NCBI GenBank assembly: GCA_020744425.1
Contig: JAGMUV010000004.1
Location: 1,860,001-1,924,000, forward strand
Direction of reading: 5' to 3'
DNA length: 64,000 bases
Source: Dactylonectria macrodidyma
Lineage: Eukaryota > Ascomycota > Sordariomycetes > Hypocreales > Nectriaceae
In this document: positions 23,254-33,404 of the stretch, piece after piece
Layout of the letters: each line of letters opens with the position of its first letter
How positions within the stretch are numbered: position 1 is the stretch's first letter
Translations under genes and position numbers: made by a program
The notes under the pieces: model-generated
What the model was told of the DNA's origin: nothing
Databases searched by the model: none
The model's input: the letters and a program-made list of their open reading frames with translations, nothing else

Positions 23254-26219
23254 GGCTGCTATCTTTCGGCTGGCAAAGGGCAGGCCTAGGAAAGAGGGGA
23301 TGGATAGGGACGAGTGACGAAGGGAAGACAGGCGGATCGGGGATGCGGACAATCGACGACTTATACAAAATAGCTTGCCGGCGCCGGAGAAGCAAAGAAT
23401 ATGCGATGCGACGCTCTCGGCGACTGGATCGGCTTGTGTCAAGCTCTTACCCTCACCCATGACCCAGAGCCTTGGGTCCATTGGAGGGCCCTGCTACTGC
23501 ACCATCGAAAAAGACCCCCATTCCAAGACCCCATCAAGAACCATGTAGGGATCCATCTTTGGTAGAACCAGAAGCCCAGGTTGAGTGCCAATAGCCGCCA
23601 AAAGGGCCCGTCTTTCTTCGCACCAAGGTGGATGCAGCGAGTGGGAAAAAAGCGCGCCACCAGCCTTGTCTCGTTCCTTGCAAGGTAGCATTTTTGAATC
23701 CTTCCAGGGTGTCGGTTAAATGGCCCGGAGGAGGATAGCTCTATGATAAAATCCCTTCTATGGCATGCGATCAGCTTTCTGGTTAGGGCCCATCCATCGG
23801 GCATGAGTTCCCAAAGTGCCATGGATCCGCGTTCCAGACCCCGTGTTATCAGATGATCGCGATAAAAAAGTTCTTGCAGGGGGGTCATTTGGCTGCGGGA
23901 TTTCCCAGAGAGGGATACCTAGAGAGAGAGAAGACAGTTAGAGAGTGGCACTAAGTTAATTGCCACGCACCCGCTCCCACACAATACAGTGACAAGCCAC
24001 ATGGTACATCTACAGGGAGGAATCCTCGACAGACGCGAGAAGCGACGCGTCTGTTTGGACGGGAGTGGATGTTCCGGAGACCCATATTGCGGAGCCGAGA
24101 CACCGGCCGACTGATTGATTGTCAAGGCTAGATAATCAATCAGTGGTTGAAAGCTGGCCAGTGTTTAAATCCGGCCTGGTAGGTATACTAATCATTGGTC
24201 CAATGCTACGTAGCAATGCGCCCGCGTACCCGTAGGAGTCACTTCCCTTCTTGCACTACTGTATACAACCCTCTGATCACCACCATCGACACCTGTGGAT
24301 TGGTTCTCAGGTTCCTCTCTTGCCCTGCCGGCTTCCACTTGGTCACCTGCTAGTCACTGTTTTTCGCAAATCGCTTCTCGTTTTTACCTACTTCGTAAAA
24401 ACCCCACGCAGTCCAGTCTCCACGTTTGCCACATGAATCGAGTCAAGCCCTAGCAAGGATCCAGCATCAGGATCCTTCATCTGATTACCACGCCTGCTTC
24501 CGTGCAGAATCGTGCCGTCTTGGCTCACATGTTCGCCTGGTTCTGGAAAATCTGCTTACATTTGGTCTCCACAGAGGAACAGGGCCATGTCCGAGCCCGT
24601 ATCCCACGTCGGCTCGACGGCCGTGACCCCCACAAACCGCCGTCTTGGAATTTGATCAAAGAGTTCGTGATTATAATTATTCCTCGTACAGGCATTTTTT
24701 ATTTCCAACCGCCGCGACCAGGTCCACAGGTTCGCGCCCAGTCAAGACGCGCGTTTGTCCCGCCTGCATCCTGCAAGGCGCCCAGGAAAGTCGAGATGCA
24801 TGGGCCCGTCTCTCCAAAAGCAGCCATGGCGCCAGTCATTACGCTTGGGAAATAGTTAGAGCACAATTTAATCTCATGTGGGTACGGGGATTTCCATTAT
24901 CAATCTTCGGAAGTTCGAGGAGGCGCCGCCACATCTCAGTCTCTAAAGGTTCCGACCCCTAATGCCGAGGCTATATCCCTGCGGCTCTTGGCCCTACAGG
25001 ATGCGGCTTTGGGGACCGAACGGCAATCGCCTTGATTATGGAGACTCTGCGTTCCCATCTTCTTGCAGCTTCGCATCTTGGCAATCGTCTTGCTTGGGAA
25101 AGTTTGCGCGTGCATCTGATCCGATCCTGGCATGCCAATGTTGAGTCTTGACGATCCTGATGCTTCCTTTAGAGGCCTTGGCTCGATGTCTCGGCTCGCA
25201 TGCTTTGCTCTGCTCTGATTGCCCCACGATCGACATCTTCCTAGTCAGTCATACCGTCTTGGCCCGCGCCGTTTGGTCATACCATGCTGCGAATGTGGCA
25301 CAATGAACGACGCCGGCAGGCTTCTGCGGGAACCATGCTGGCAAGTTTCTCTGGCCGACTCTCGGGTTTTACTCCGACGAGTCTATTACTCCGTACGAGA
25401 AGCCCCGGCCTGGCACTAGTTGGTGAGCATGAATACGGAACAACCCCATTGGCTGCGCTACGAGATGCTTGTAGATCCCTGCCTCGTGCCCCTGCTTCCA
25501 GGGACGAGCCAGCCCATGCCAAGAAAGACAGTCGGTCCGTTAGGGCTGAGCCGTCTCATGCATCGAGAGCCCAGAGCATCAAAGATTTTCATTCCTACTT
25601 CGGAGAGAGCGATCAATCACTGACCGTTCTCGAACCCTATCAGTGTGCGTGGCCTCATAGTCCTAAGACCAACGCTATCATCAGCTAATGAACCATGCCG
25701 CGTGGCCATGTTGCCAAGAAGCTCATGTGTTCTCTGCACCGTGAGGGGAGCACGGGAAGAGATGCGGCAGCTGTGTGAGTTGGATTGAACTATTCATTCT
25801 ACCGCTAGCTCGTCATCATGGTGCGCATCACCACGACACTGACCGAGGCGAACATGGCCGACTCGTCCCAACATGCAATCCCTTTCCAACCGGATTTTCG
25901 AACTTCGATGAGCCTCAACCACAATCATGTCGTCAAAGCCAACACATTCGGGACGCCTGGATAGGATAGTGCCTATGCCACAGAGTGGCGATTTTCACGT
26001 ACTGCTGTTTGAAATCGAGAATCTCAGCCTCTTGCGCTTCCATGTTGTTGCCTTTGAGCGATCCCTCTGTTTGCAGCGAGGGTATGTGTCTAGTGTCCCT
26101 GAAGAGGCATTGACTAAGGTGAGAGAGGGTCTTGTATAATGTCAGTGATTTACAATAGTACTAATGCCTTGCTCTAGCTGTAACGAATAGCACACTGAAC
26201 ACAGCAACGACTGCCTCGG
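23254..26219. other. Intergenic: transporter promoter, then no gene seen
   Basis: The first ~900 bp is the presumptive promoter and leader of the siderophore transporter. Open frames here (for example 23439-23888 minus) have no domain and low plausibility. From ~24200 to 26200 the sequence has ordinary GC and only short frames on both strands. Confidence 0.45.
23846..23854 (-). promoter_or_regulatory. Candidate iron-regulator (SreA/Sre-type GATA) site
   Basis: On the minus strand it reads ATCTGATAA, a full match to the ATCWGATAA consensus known for fungal iron-responsive GATA repressors (SreA, Urbs1, SRE). It lies ~593 bp upstream of the siderophore transporter ATG and on its coding strand. 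These repressors turn such genes off when iron is plentiful. Confidence 0.5.
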
Positions 26220-26530
26220 ATTACCAACCGGAAATCACTCTCGTCCAAGTCGAGCTGCTCCAAGTTATCCAGCCCCAACCACCTCGCGGCGCTGTCCCCC
26301 GTAACATAAAAGAACCTGGTCTCGCCACTGAAGAAGATCCTTTCCGGCATCCGGGATGCGTTCCAGTCATCCTCGGGATGCTTGGATATGTACTTTTACC
26401 GGCTTTCGTCATCCTCCTGCTTTGCAGCGACAGGCCAAACCAAAAAGTTGTCGAGCACGCGGCGCCTCTCAACCTCGCCCTGAAGCCGTGAGCATGAGCA
26501 CTTACGGTAGACCTGGAACTTTATCGACAT
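26220..26530 (-). pseudogene. Unrecognised coding relic with an in-frame stop
   Basis: The minus-strand frame starting ATG TCG ATA AAG near 26530 reads MSIKFQVYRKCS and LDNFLVWPVAAKQEDDESR, meets a TAA at 26396-26394, then continues in the same frame with KYISKHPEDDWNASRMPER and GETRFFYVTGDSAARWLGLD to about 26230, where a GTAATC donor-like site follows. Acidic/aromatic patterning on both sides of the stop looks like one protein interrupted by a nonsense change. No family recognised. Confidence 0.38.
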
Positions 26531-26654
26531 CGAAATTGGAGTTTAGTGTGCTTGAGTTTCGCTTCCGAGTTATCTGGCATGCGCGTGTGTATAGTCGGAC
26601 AAGCACGTGGTATCTACACCTCTGGGGGAAGGAAAAGACCGCACATCAAGGATA

Positions 26655-26790
26655 GCGATGATAAAATAAGCAAATTATAGTATATAAATTATTACTAAAT
26701 AAAGATATGAAATATATATAAATAATATTATAAAGTGAACTAAATGTAGCTATATATTATCATTCTATATCAAAATTACTAAGTTAATAC
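26655..26790. other. Short AT-rich island
   Basis: About 135 bp of nearly pure A/T (TATAAATTATTACTAAATAA and similar) in otherwise ~50% GC DNA. No inverted repeats at its ends that I can see. It may be a remnant of a RIP-degraded repeat. Confidence 0.5.
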
Positions 26791-28465
26791 CGAGAGGATA
26801 ATGTATGGTGATGCTCCATAGTATGTTATATTTTCTGCCACCCATTGCCACAACACGGAGCATCGTAATAGCCCAACTGAACACGTTCATCGGAAAGCGG
26901 CTGTTTGGAAATTTTCAGGCACACAACGTTGAACCATCAAGGTGTGTCGCCTACTGTGCCGTGGTAAACGCGTCACTTTTTGGGCATTTCGGACAAACTC
27001 GGTATGACACGTTATCCACTCAAGTACCGTTCGCTCCGTTTTGGCTAGGTTTGACGGAGTTCATAACAAATCTAGATCGACAGAAACACGCATACTATCG
27101 GGCGCGGAGCCATCTTGTGCTTCGGGTTCAGCAACCAAACTCGCCCTACGTTCCATCGTCATCTCAATCTACTTATCACCATCCATCTTTGTGTTACTCC
27201 CTCATTGCCACCCAATGATTTCCCAATCCAGACTAACTGAAGCTTGGCCCGTGTTCTGCAATTTTTCATTTTCCAAACTTGGCCATTTGTGTAGATTGCA
27301 CGCGGATGATACCATGCCACAAGCTTCCGCATGCTTCAGATCGCCTGACACAAAGTTTCAGGAAGCGAAGCAATGACCAAATAAGTCTGCCCCCGTGGCA
27401 TCTCAGGCTACGCAATCGCAGCATCACGTTGCCTGCCAATCCATTTTTGCGCTCACGAGGAAATCAACGGCATGGCGACAAAGAAAGAACAAGGAAGTAG
27501 ATGAAGAAGAAAGGAAGAAGTATAATAAGTCTTGACAAGCCCCTAACTCTCTGCGAAGGCCTGGAAGACCAGGGAACATCAGAAAGATCCCAAATATATA
27601 CTATAACGCTTACGAGACTTCCACGCGCACACATTGCTGCAGAAGCACCGTCTTACGGCAGCGTTTAACGCGTACTGATCAGGTATTTGACTCTGCATTT
27701 GTTCACGCATTTCTTTTGTTTGCCACCAAGCTCCCTGAGGTCGGTATCGACTGGGGTAAGATATCGCCCAGAATGACACCCACGGTGGGATTAATTGCTA
27801 TCACGATCTGACCAGTGAATCAGATATTACCTGTACCCTAGTCTACTGCTAGGCCTTCCATATACTAGAAACATCGCCCTCTTCCGACACGAGGCGAGAG
27901 TCGGTCTCTCCCATTCACCATCATCATTCACAGTGATATGCGTGAGTATGCCCCTGGATTCGAAGGCAAGCAGTCCCAATTCCTGATCACCATGAGTTTT
28001 GGGAGGAGTATGCAGGACCCAGAGCAGTGAATCGAGGCTCGCCTCGGGCGTGCATCGTGGAGTTTTTATTCGTGGGCCACGATCAGGCACTTCCGAGCAC
28101 GTTTTACCACTAGGACGTGAGTCGTCTTACAGAGAGGCAGCGATGCACCGAGTAGCAAAACTGGTTGGCAATGCATCAGTCAATTCTCTAAACTGACCCG
28201 CCACCCGTTTTCATCAACGGGCCTATAAGGTGTCTTGTTGTTCCCCCTTTCACGGCATGCCATGAAGACAGGCGGATCCGTTACTCGACTCTCCTCCAAA
28301 CCTTATATACACGTTCAAGTGTGCGGCGTACCAGGAGTATAATCGCGCGGTGGACCTTCACGAGGGACCGACAGAGTTTCTTCAGAAACATCATTCAATC
28401 ACACTGCAGCCCTTATATATACCTGGAGAACCCATTCACCTCCATCCCCATCAGCTGCCGAAATC
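26791..28465. other. Intergenic, promoter of the first small zinc-finger gene at its end
   Basis: About 1.7 kb with short open frames only. Toward the right end TATA-like stretches (CTTATATACACG near 28300, CTTATATATACC near 28410) precede the small zinc-finger gene. Confidence 0.5.
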
Positions 28466-28723
28466 ATGCCCGTCGACCGCAACGGCCAACCACTCGTCCT
28501 CGACATTCGCGAAGACCACTCCCATTGGGCCTGCTCGTACGTGCCGCCCAACTCGGGAGGTAGACCATGCGGCAGAACCAACGAAGTCAAAGACCTGGCC
28601 TGCACGGCATGCGGAAGAGTCCGGTCCGCCGGGGTCGCGGCGCTCGATCGGAGCGGTCACAACATTGGCAAGCTGGCGCTCGTTAGCAGAGGTCATGTAG
28701 AGTTTTGGCAGTACAATGCCTGA
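28466..28723 (+). CDS. Small protein with RanBP2-like zinc-finger signature (paralogue A)
   Basis: An 85-residue single-exon protein starting in a good context (GAAATCATG) and ending at TGA 28723. Its core has the order HWAC, 11 residues, C, three residues, N, six residues, CTACGR. This reproduces the RanBP2/Zn-ribbon pattern W-X-C...C-X3-N-X6-C-X2-C except that the first Cys-Cys gap is 11 rather than 2-4. A conserved tail follows (GVAALDRSGHNIGKL). It is a paralogue of the gene at 30884-31126: by eye 19 of 54 aligned positions agree without gaps, including all four Cys, the Trp and the Asn. RanBP2 fingers bind single-stranded RNA or ubiquitin; that this variant does so is inference. No signal peptide or membrane segment. 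I do not recognise a named family. Confidence 0.68.
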   Translation: MPVDRNGQPLVLDIREDHSHWACSYVPPNSGGRPCGRTNEVKDLACTACGRVRSAGVAALDRSGHNIGKLALVSRGHVEFWQYNA

Positions 28724-29209
28724 GGGTGCGAAGTCGGCTGTCGATGCCGAGGAGAGTAGACGCGCCTCCTCTTTGGTGCTGCAGTACGTATTCCTCATTA
28801 TTCCTACAGTTTCCGTTTTCCTAACTCCGTCCCAGAACATTGATAGGCATCAACGTGATCCTTGCGCCACATATGTCCGCGAATAGTCGTCTCGGGCTCA
28901 ATTCCCGCCATGATATATATACAACATGTCTTCCTAACTCACTTTGGGGATTGCTGTGACTACTTACTGACTTTCTGCAGAAGTACCTGGAGGCTACTCT
29001 TACAGTGTGTTGGCAAGTATAAATGCAAGTTCGTAAGTCTTCTCCTGTGATTATCCTTGTGTATTCGCTTGCTGACCTCACCGTCATATTTGGCAAAGAG
29101 TAAAAATGCCGCAATGGGAACCAGACATTCTGAGTCGGTTGGGTTATCGTCCTGGTATTAGCTGAGACAGAATGCCTGGGACGTTATCCTCCTGCGCTCA
29201 TGGCGATCT
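28724..29209. other. Intergenic, no gene seen
   Basis: About 490 bp of 3' flank of the first small zinc-finger gene, mid-GC, short frames only. Confidence 0.5.
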
Positions 29210-30020
29210 ATGGTGTCCTTCAATGTGGGCAAAAAAAAAAAAACACGACGAATCGACATCCTCGATGGAGTGAGCTACTTCACTCGTCTTACCCTGCCCG
29301 GATGGCTTCCTGACCAAGGCGCAGCACCATGGGAATTCTCGACTGCAAATTCAGAGGACGACGAACCTTTGCGTCTAAGCACTAGCGGGGTATTAAATCA
29401 TGGCACTTGACAATGCCTCCAACAAATCTTGGGTCTTAACACTTGAAGGCGTCGTTGTAGTCAGAGGTCACATTGATCATGAGGGGTTGCCCACCCATAA
29501 CTGAATCACTACGTTCTTTCTTCGAGCATTACTTTTGGGCTGTTCGTTGCTGCCTGCGCAACTTAACTTGCCGGAAGTTTAATGACCCTGAACTCTCCGA
29601 CCTTGAAGAAATGGAAGAACTTCTGCAATTTTTTAAAGAGAAAGACGTCAACACTATCGAGAAGCTTTCAGGATACTGTAGCGATGCTTGCAAGCCTGTA
29701 AGCTTTCGCCATCCACCCCCTTGTGGCAGTGACCTGGGTGAGAGACCTGGTCTAAACTGGCAATGGGCTGTATTCAACCCACGCGCCAAATCGAAGCCAA
29801 GCTACGTCTGACGCAGAGACCGAGACACCTTATGCGCGCTTCGCAGGACCATAGCACTTGCCACGATGATAAAGGCTGCGGTTCAATGAAACCTTCAACC
29901 CCCATATCACTCCAGGAGGCATCATCTTCATCATCCCTGCCCCTATCATTTGATGCATTGTCATCTGAGTTTACTACACGATTACAAGGGCTACTAGTAC
30001 CGTATACCACAGCGAAGTGA
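29210..30020 (+). other. Possible decayed or unmodelled gene
   Basis: Three successive plus-strand open frames lie end to end: 29210-29410 (after a run of 12 A, protein-like block ILDGVSYFTRLTLPGWLPDQ), 29473-29811 (DPELSDLEEMEELLQFFKEK, TIEKLSGYCSDAC; a GTAAGC donor-like site near 29699 and a CTGACGCAG acceptor-like site near 29817) and 29763-30020 (Ser-rich). They could be exons of a small gene or relics. No domain recognised and no model closes cleanly. Confidence 0.22.
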
Positions 30021-30883
30021 GCAGTCAGGTGTTGAATCCAACAAGTCTATCGCTGCCACCGATCAAGATGTCATTGAATTCGATTCTCAGCAATGGCAGT
30101 GAGGGTGTCGCACATGGGTGGCAACGACGATCAGCGCAATCCTACCTCGTTGATTCACGTATTTGGTGACAATGAGCTACTATTTAGACATAGACAATCA
30201 CTCAATACACTTTTGCAAAACCCATAGGAAGCGGCTGTTTCTTAGAAACTTTCTCATTCGCCACAATAGACCCATTCAAACAATCGAAGAACCATATTCT
30301 GAAATATACTAAATCTCATTGTGTCGACTACTTCTTTGGCTGTCCGCGCCACATCGTCACACTATGGTTCTTTGTGTACTAGTGAAATAGCTCTCCACTC
30401 CATCAAGGGCAAGCGAGTTGCTGTCACAAAGGCAAATACACCGCTCTGTTCTTTGTGTATAATTATCACTCATTCAGGTTTATGAAACAGGAAGAACTAT
30501 TCAAGGCTTTGTATTACTCTTGCTGTTCTGTAAACACTGCTCTAGCTGTAGTCAGTAATTAATTGTCTTTGTTCATTATCCAGCCAAAGGATGGAAGGGA
30601 ATCACAGACGCAAGGGCCTCGGACAACTGGTGAACAAGGCAATCATATTCGACACAATGGTTTAAAGATGAATTCTGTTTCTGAATCACTGTGACCATGA
30701 CTTGCTTTCGATTTACTATAAGATGCCGTCTCATTCTGCTCGAGATCTAACTTCCCCCTATCCTACTCACCACCCCCAACAACCACAACAACAAGCGAAA
30801 GCAACTCTCTAGCAACCTTCCATTCGCCTGAAAAGAAGAATTCACACTCCACAAACCTTCTCACCACCTCAACAACTATCAAA
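30021..30883. other. Intergenic, promoter of the second small zinc-finger gene
   Basis: About 860 bp, no gene. The last 150 bp before the ATG is rich in CAACAACC/ACCACC-type leader sequence typical of fungal 5' UTRs. Confidence 0.5.
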
Positions 30884-31126
30884 ATGCCTGGACTTCTTCT
30901 CCCCAGCCTCCGCGCCGACCACACCCACTGGGCGTGTGCCTGGCCCCTTGACGCTGATCCCTCAGTCATCTGCCAAGCTGGAAACTCAATGACCTCCGAC
31001 ACTTGTCATCGCTGCGGCAAGTTGCGCTATATTGGTGCCGAGGCCCTTAACTCCAATGGTGACCAGATTGGCCAGCTCACCAGCCACGATCCCATTACCC
31101 GGGAGGAGCAGTGGACCTACTGGTAA
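30884..31126 (+). CDS. Small protein with RanBP2-like zinc-finger signature (paralogue B)
   Basis: An 80-residue single-exon protein with a strong start context (TCAAAATG) and TAA at 31126. The finger reads HWAC, 11 residues, CQAGN, six residues, CHRCGKLR, the same unusual spacing as the paralogue at 28466-28723, followed by AEALNSNGDQIGQL. The shared DH-HWAC start and the GD/GH-x-I-G-x-L tail show common descent, while the rest has diverged strongly, so the copies are old or evolve fast. It has no signal peptide or membrane span. The 2.2 kb between the copies holds no other clear gene. The likely role (RNA, ubiquitin or protein binding) is inferred only from the zinc-finger type. Confidence 0.72.
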   Translation: MPGLLLPSLRADHTHWACAWPLDADPSVICQAGNSMTSDTCHRCGKLRYIGAEALNSNGDQIGQLTSHDPITREEQWTYW

Positions 31127-31525
31127 TCGATTATCTAAACGGGCCTCTACGGGGTATTTAATCCCTCGGAGAGCGATTTTCCTCGAGTCGGTTCCTTGAG
31201 TCGGAGGTCAGTGTTTACAAAACCCACTTCTGCAGATCATAGACGGTAACATTGGCTGGCCAATCGGATTGCATAGTCTACGGAAGAGAATGGGAACGGA
31301 ATTGGTGTAGATAGATGACAGGGAGTGGCTGGGCAAACTAGAATAGATTGTTTTCGGGGGGAAATTGACTTGGTAAAGATAGTCAGCTTAGTGGAGTGAT
31401 GAACGATATTAAGTTGACTTCGATTTTATTCTACAAACTATGACCCTTTTCGTGATATCAATATGACACAGCCCCAGCACTATGCAAGTGACATGAAGAC
31501 CCAACTATCATTCCATTCGTTGCAA
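31127..31525. other. Intergenic between convergent genes
   Basis: About 400 bp, 3' flanks of the small zinc-finger gene and the ACS transporter. No gene seen. Confidence 0.6.
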
Positions 31526-33327
31526 TTAGTAGACGTATCTGAAGCTCAAGTTCTCCTTGTCTGTAAGATCGTCCCAGGCCCTGACCATGGCATCATCCCT
31601 GGCCTCCGCGACTCCCTGAGCGGCCAACTCGTCTCGCCTCTTGTTCTCGCGCATAAGGTACCATCGTAGGAAAACGATGATGATGACTAGTAGCGAGTAG
31701 CATCCTAGGTGAGTGGCGAAAGCAATGAAGTATCGCGGGCCGTCATGGGCAAGGAAAACTTGGGGTCCTGTTTTTGTAAGTCAGTAAGTTGCAGCACTGC
31801 TTCAGATGCGGTGTACTCACCGATGGCGTTTCCAGCAGCCCAGATGATAAAGTTGAGGGCAACAGCCACGGTCTTCTTGGTCTGTCCGGCAATGTTTCGA
31901 GAGATCATGGAAAGAGCCAGAGTTTGGGCGGACCAGAAGGACAGGGTGATGTAGTAGCAGATGAGAAGACCGACGTGCTGAGCAAAGGTCTTACTCGGGA
32001 GAGTCATGAGAAGAATAGTGCCAACGAAAGACCTGTCATCGTTAGCAAGTGTCTCTTGGCAGCAAAGTTTTCGGAAACTTACGGAACACAGAAACCCAGC
32101 ATGACGAGCAAGTTCTGGTTAGTCTTCTTGACGAGCCACACCGAGGACAGCAACACAATGATGATGTAGAAGCCCAGGACCATGGCGAGCAGCTGGGTCT
32201 CGAGGGTGCTGAAGCCGAAGCTCTTGATGATGATGTTGGCAAAGGCGCCTAGGCCCGAGGTGGGCAGGGTGGTGCACAGGGCGATGAGGGCGTAACCCCA
32301 GACCTGCGGGTCCTTGATGCCCTCGATGAACTGCTCCTTCTTGAACTCGCGGTTCTGCATTCCCGTCTGGTTGTCGCGGACGCGCTCGACCATTTCGTGC
32401 TTTTCTTGCTCTGTGAAGCAGTGAGCTCGCATAGGGCTATTTTGATTCAAGCATTAGCTAAATATTGCGAGTTGTAGTTATCCGGGTTTATAAACTCACC
32501 TGTCAGGCATCCAGTACATGACAAAGATACCAAAGATGACCGAAATGATACCATAAGACAGAAACAGCCACTGCCACGACTTAAGCGGCCCAGTCTTGAT
32601 CAATGAGAAGCAGTAGGCGAGCAGTCCGCCGACGATCTGCTGGGCACCGTTCATCATGTACCAGTAAGTGACGCGAGCGGCCTGTTCCTCGCGGCGGTAC
32701 CACATGGCGGAGAGGATAACGAAGCCCGGCTGGCAGGCCGACTCGAAGATTCCGAGCAGCGTGCGGACGACGACGAGACCGGTGAAGTTGGTGCAGGCGG
32801 CGTGGCAGGCCAGGACGGCGCCCCAGGCGATGATGGAGAAGCTGAGGTACTTGGCGATGGGGACGCGGGCAATGATGTAGTTTTGGGGGTATTCGACGAT
32901 GAGAATGGCGATGTAGATACAGGTGGTCAACCAAGAGTACTGAATTGAGTTGTTAGTATCGTTTCCTCTCTTGTTTCCGAATTAGTGTGGGAGTTTTAGT
33001 TACCTTTTGCGTCAAAACGCCCTCGGCATCCAGCATGCCCGTGTCGGCCGGCAGGCCCATGATGGACGAGAAGGAAAGGGTGCCCTTGTCGATGGCCTGG
33101 AGGAAGTAGGTAGAGATCATAATGACGAGAACGCGCTTGTCAATCTTCTTGCGCAGCTCGATGTTGCGCTCAGGCGAGATGTGAATTCGCACGTCCGAGG
33201 CGTAGGCGGCAAGCTCCTTGTCGACGCGCTCCGAGTGGACGGTCGGCTTCTCCAGCTCGGCCGACGCCCGCTCGAGCTGACCGTCGATGGCCGACGAGAC
33301 GCCCTTGGAGTCGTCGTTGGACGCCAT
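31526..33327 (-). CDS. MFS transporter, anion:cation symporter (Dal5/allantoate-permease) family
   Basis: Five exons: 33327-33004, 32939-32500, 32436-32083, 32032-31821 and 31767-31526, total 1572 nt, 523 residues. Introns are 50-64 nt with good sites (for example TACTAAC before the first acceptor). The protein has a ~65-residue acidic N-terminus and about 12 membrane segments, with ACS-family blocks: YFLQAIDKGTLSFSSIMGL, EYPQNYIIARVPIAKYLS, RTLLGIFESACQPGFVI, MWYRREEQAARVTYWYMMNG and SRNIAGQTKKTVAVALNFI. Fungal members import organic acids or anions such as allantoate, nicotinate, pantothenate, and probably sugar-acid-like compounds. The substrate here is unknown. It is divergent from the GH105 hydrolase across 1.7 kb, which makes a pectin-derived substrate worth considering (inference). 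The ATG at 33327 is the first in frame after an upstream direct repeat. Confidence 0.92.
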
Positions 33328-33330
33328 TAT

Positions 33331-33404
33331 TAGGACAAGACTCTAGTCTAAGAGAAGGACAAGACTCTAGTCTAAGAGAGGGACAGGTCTAATAGAGGGA
33401 CAAG
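33331..33404. repeat. Direct repeats in the leader of the ACS transporter
   Basis: A ~24-bp unit (AGGACAAGACTCTAGTCTAA followed by GAGA) occurs twice in direct succession (from 33332 and 33356), with a third decayed copy (GGGACAGGTCTAATAGAGGGACAAG). It starts within 10 bp of the transporter ATG, so it is probably transcribed in the 5' leader. Each unit includes the palindromic-looking GACTCTAGTC/CTAG core. Confidence 0.75.

Noticed and set aside
23439..23888. 149-codon minus-strand open frame upstream of the siderophore transporter
   Set aside because: No domain and an implausible Trp/Arg-rich composition. It lies in the promoter/leader and is separated from the conserved MATINSMSQP start.
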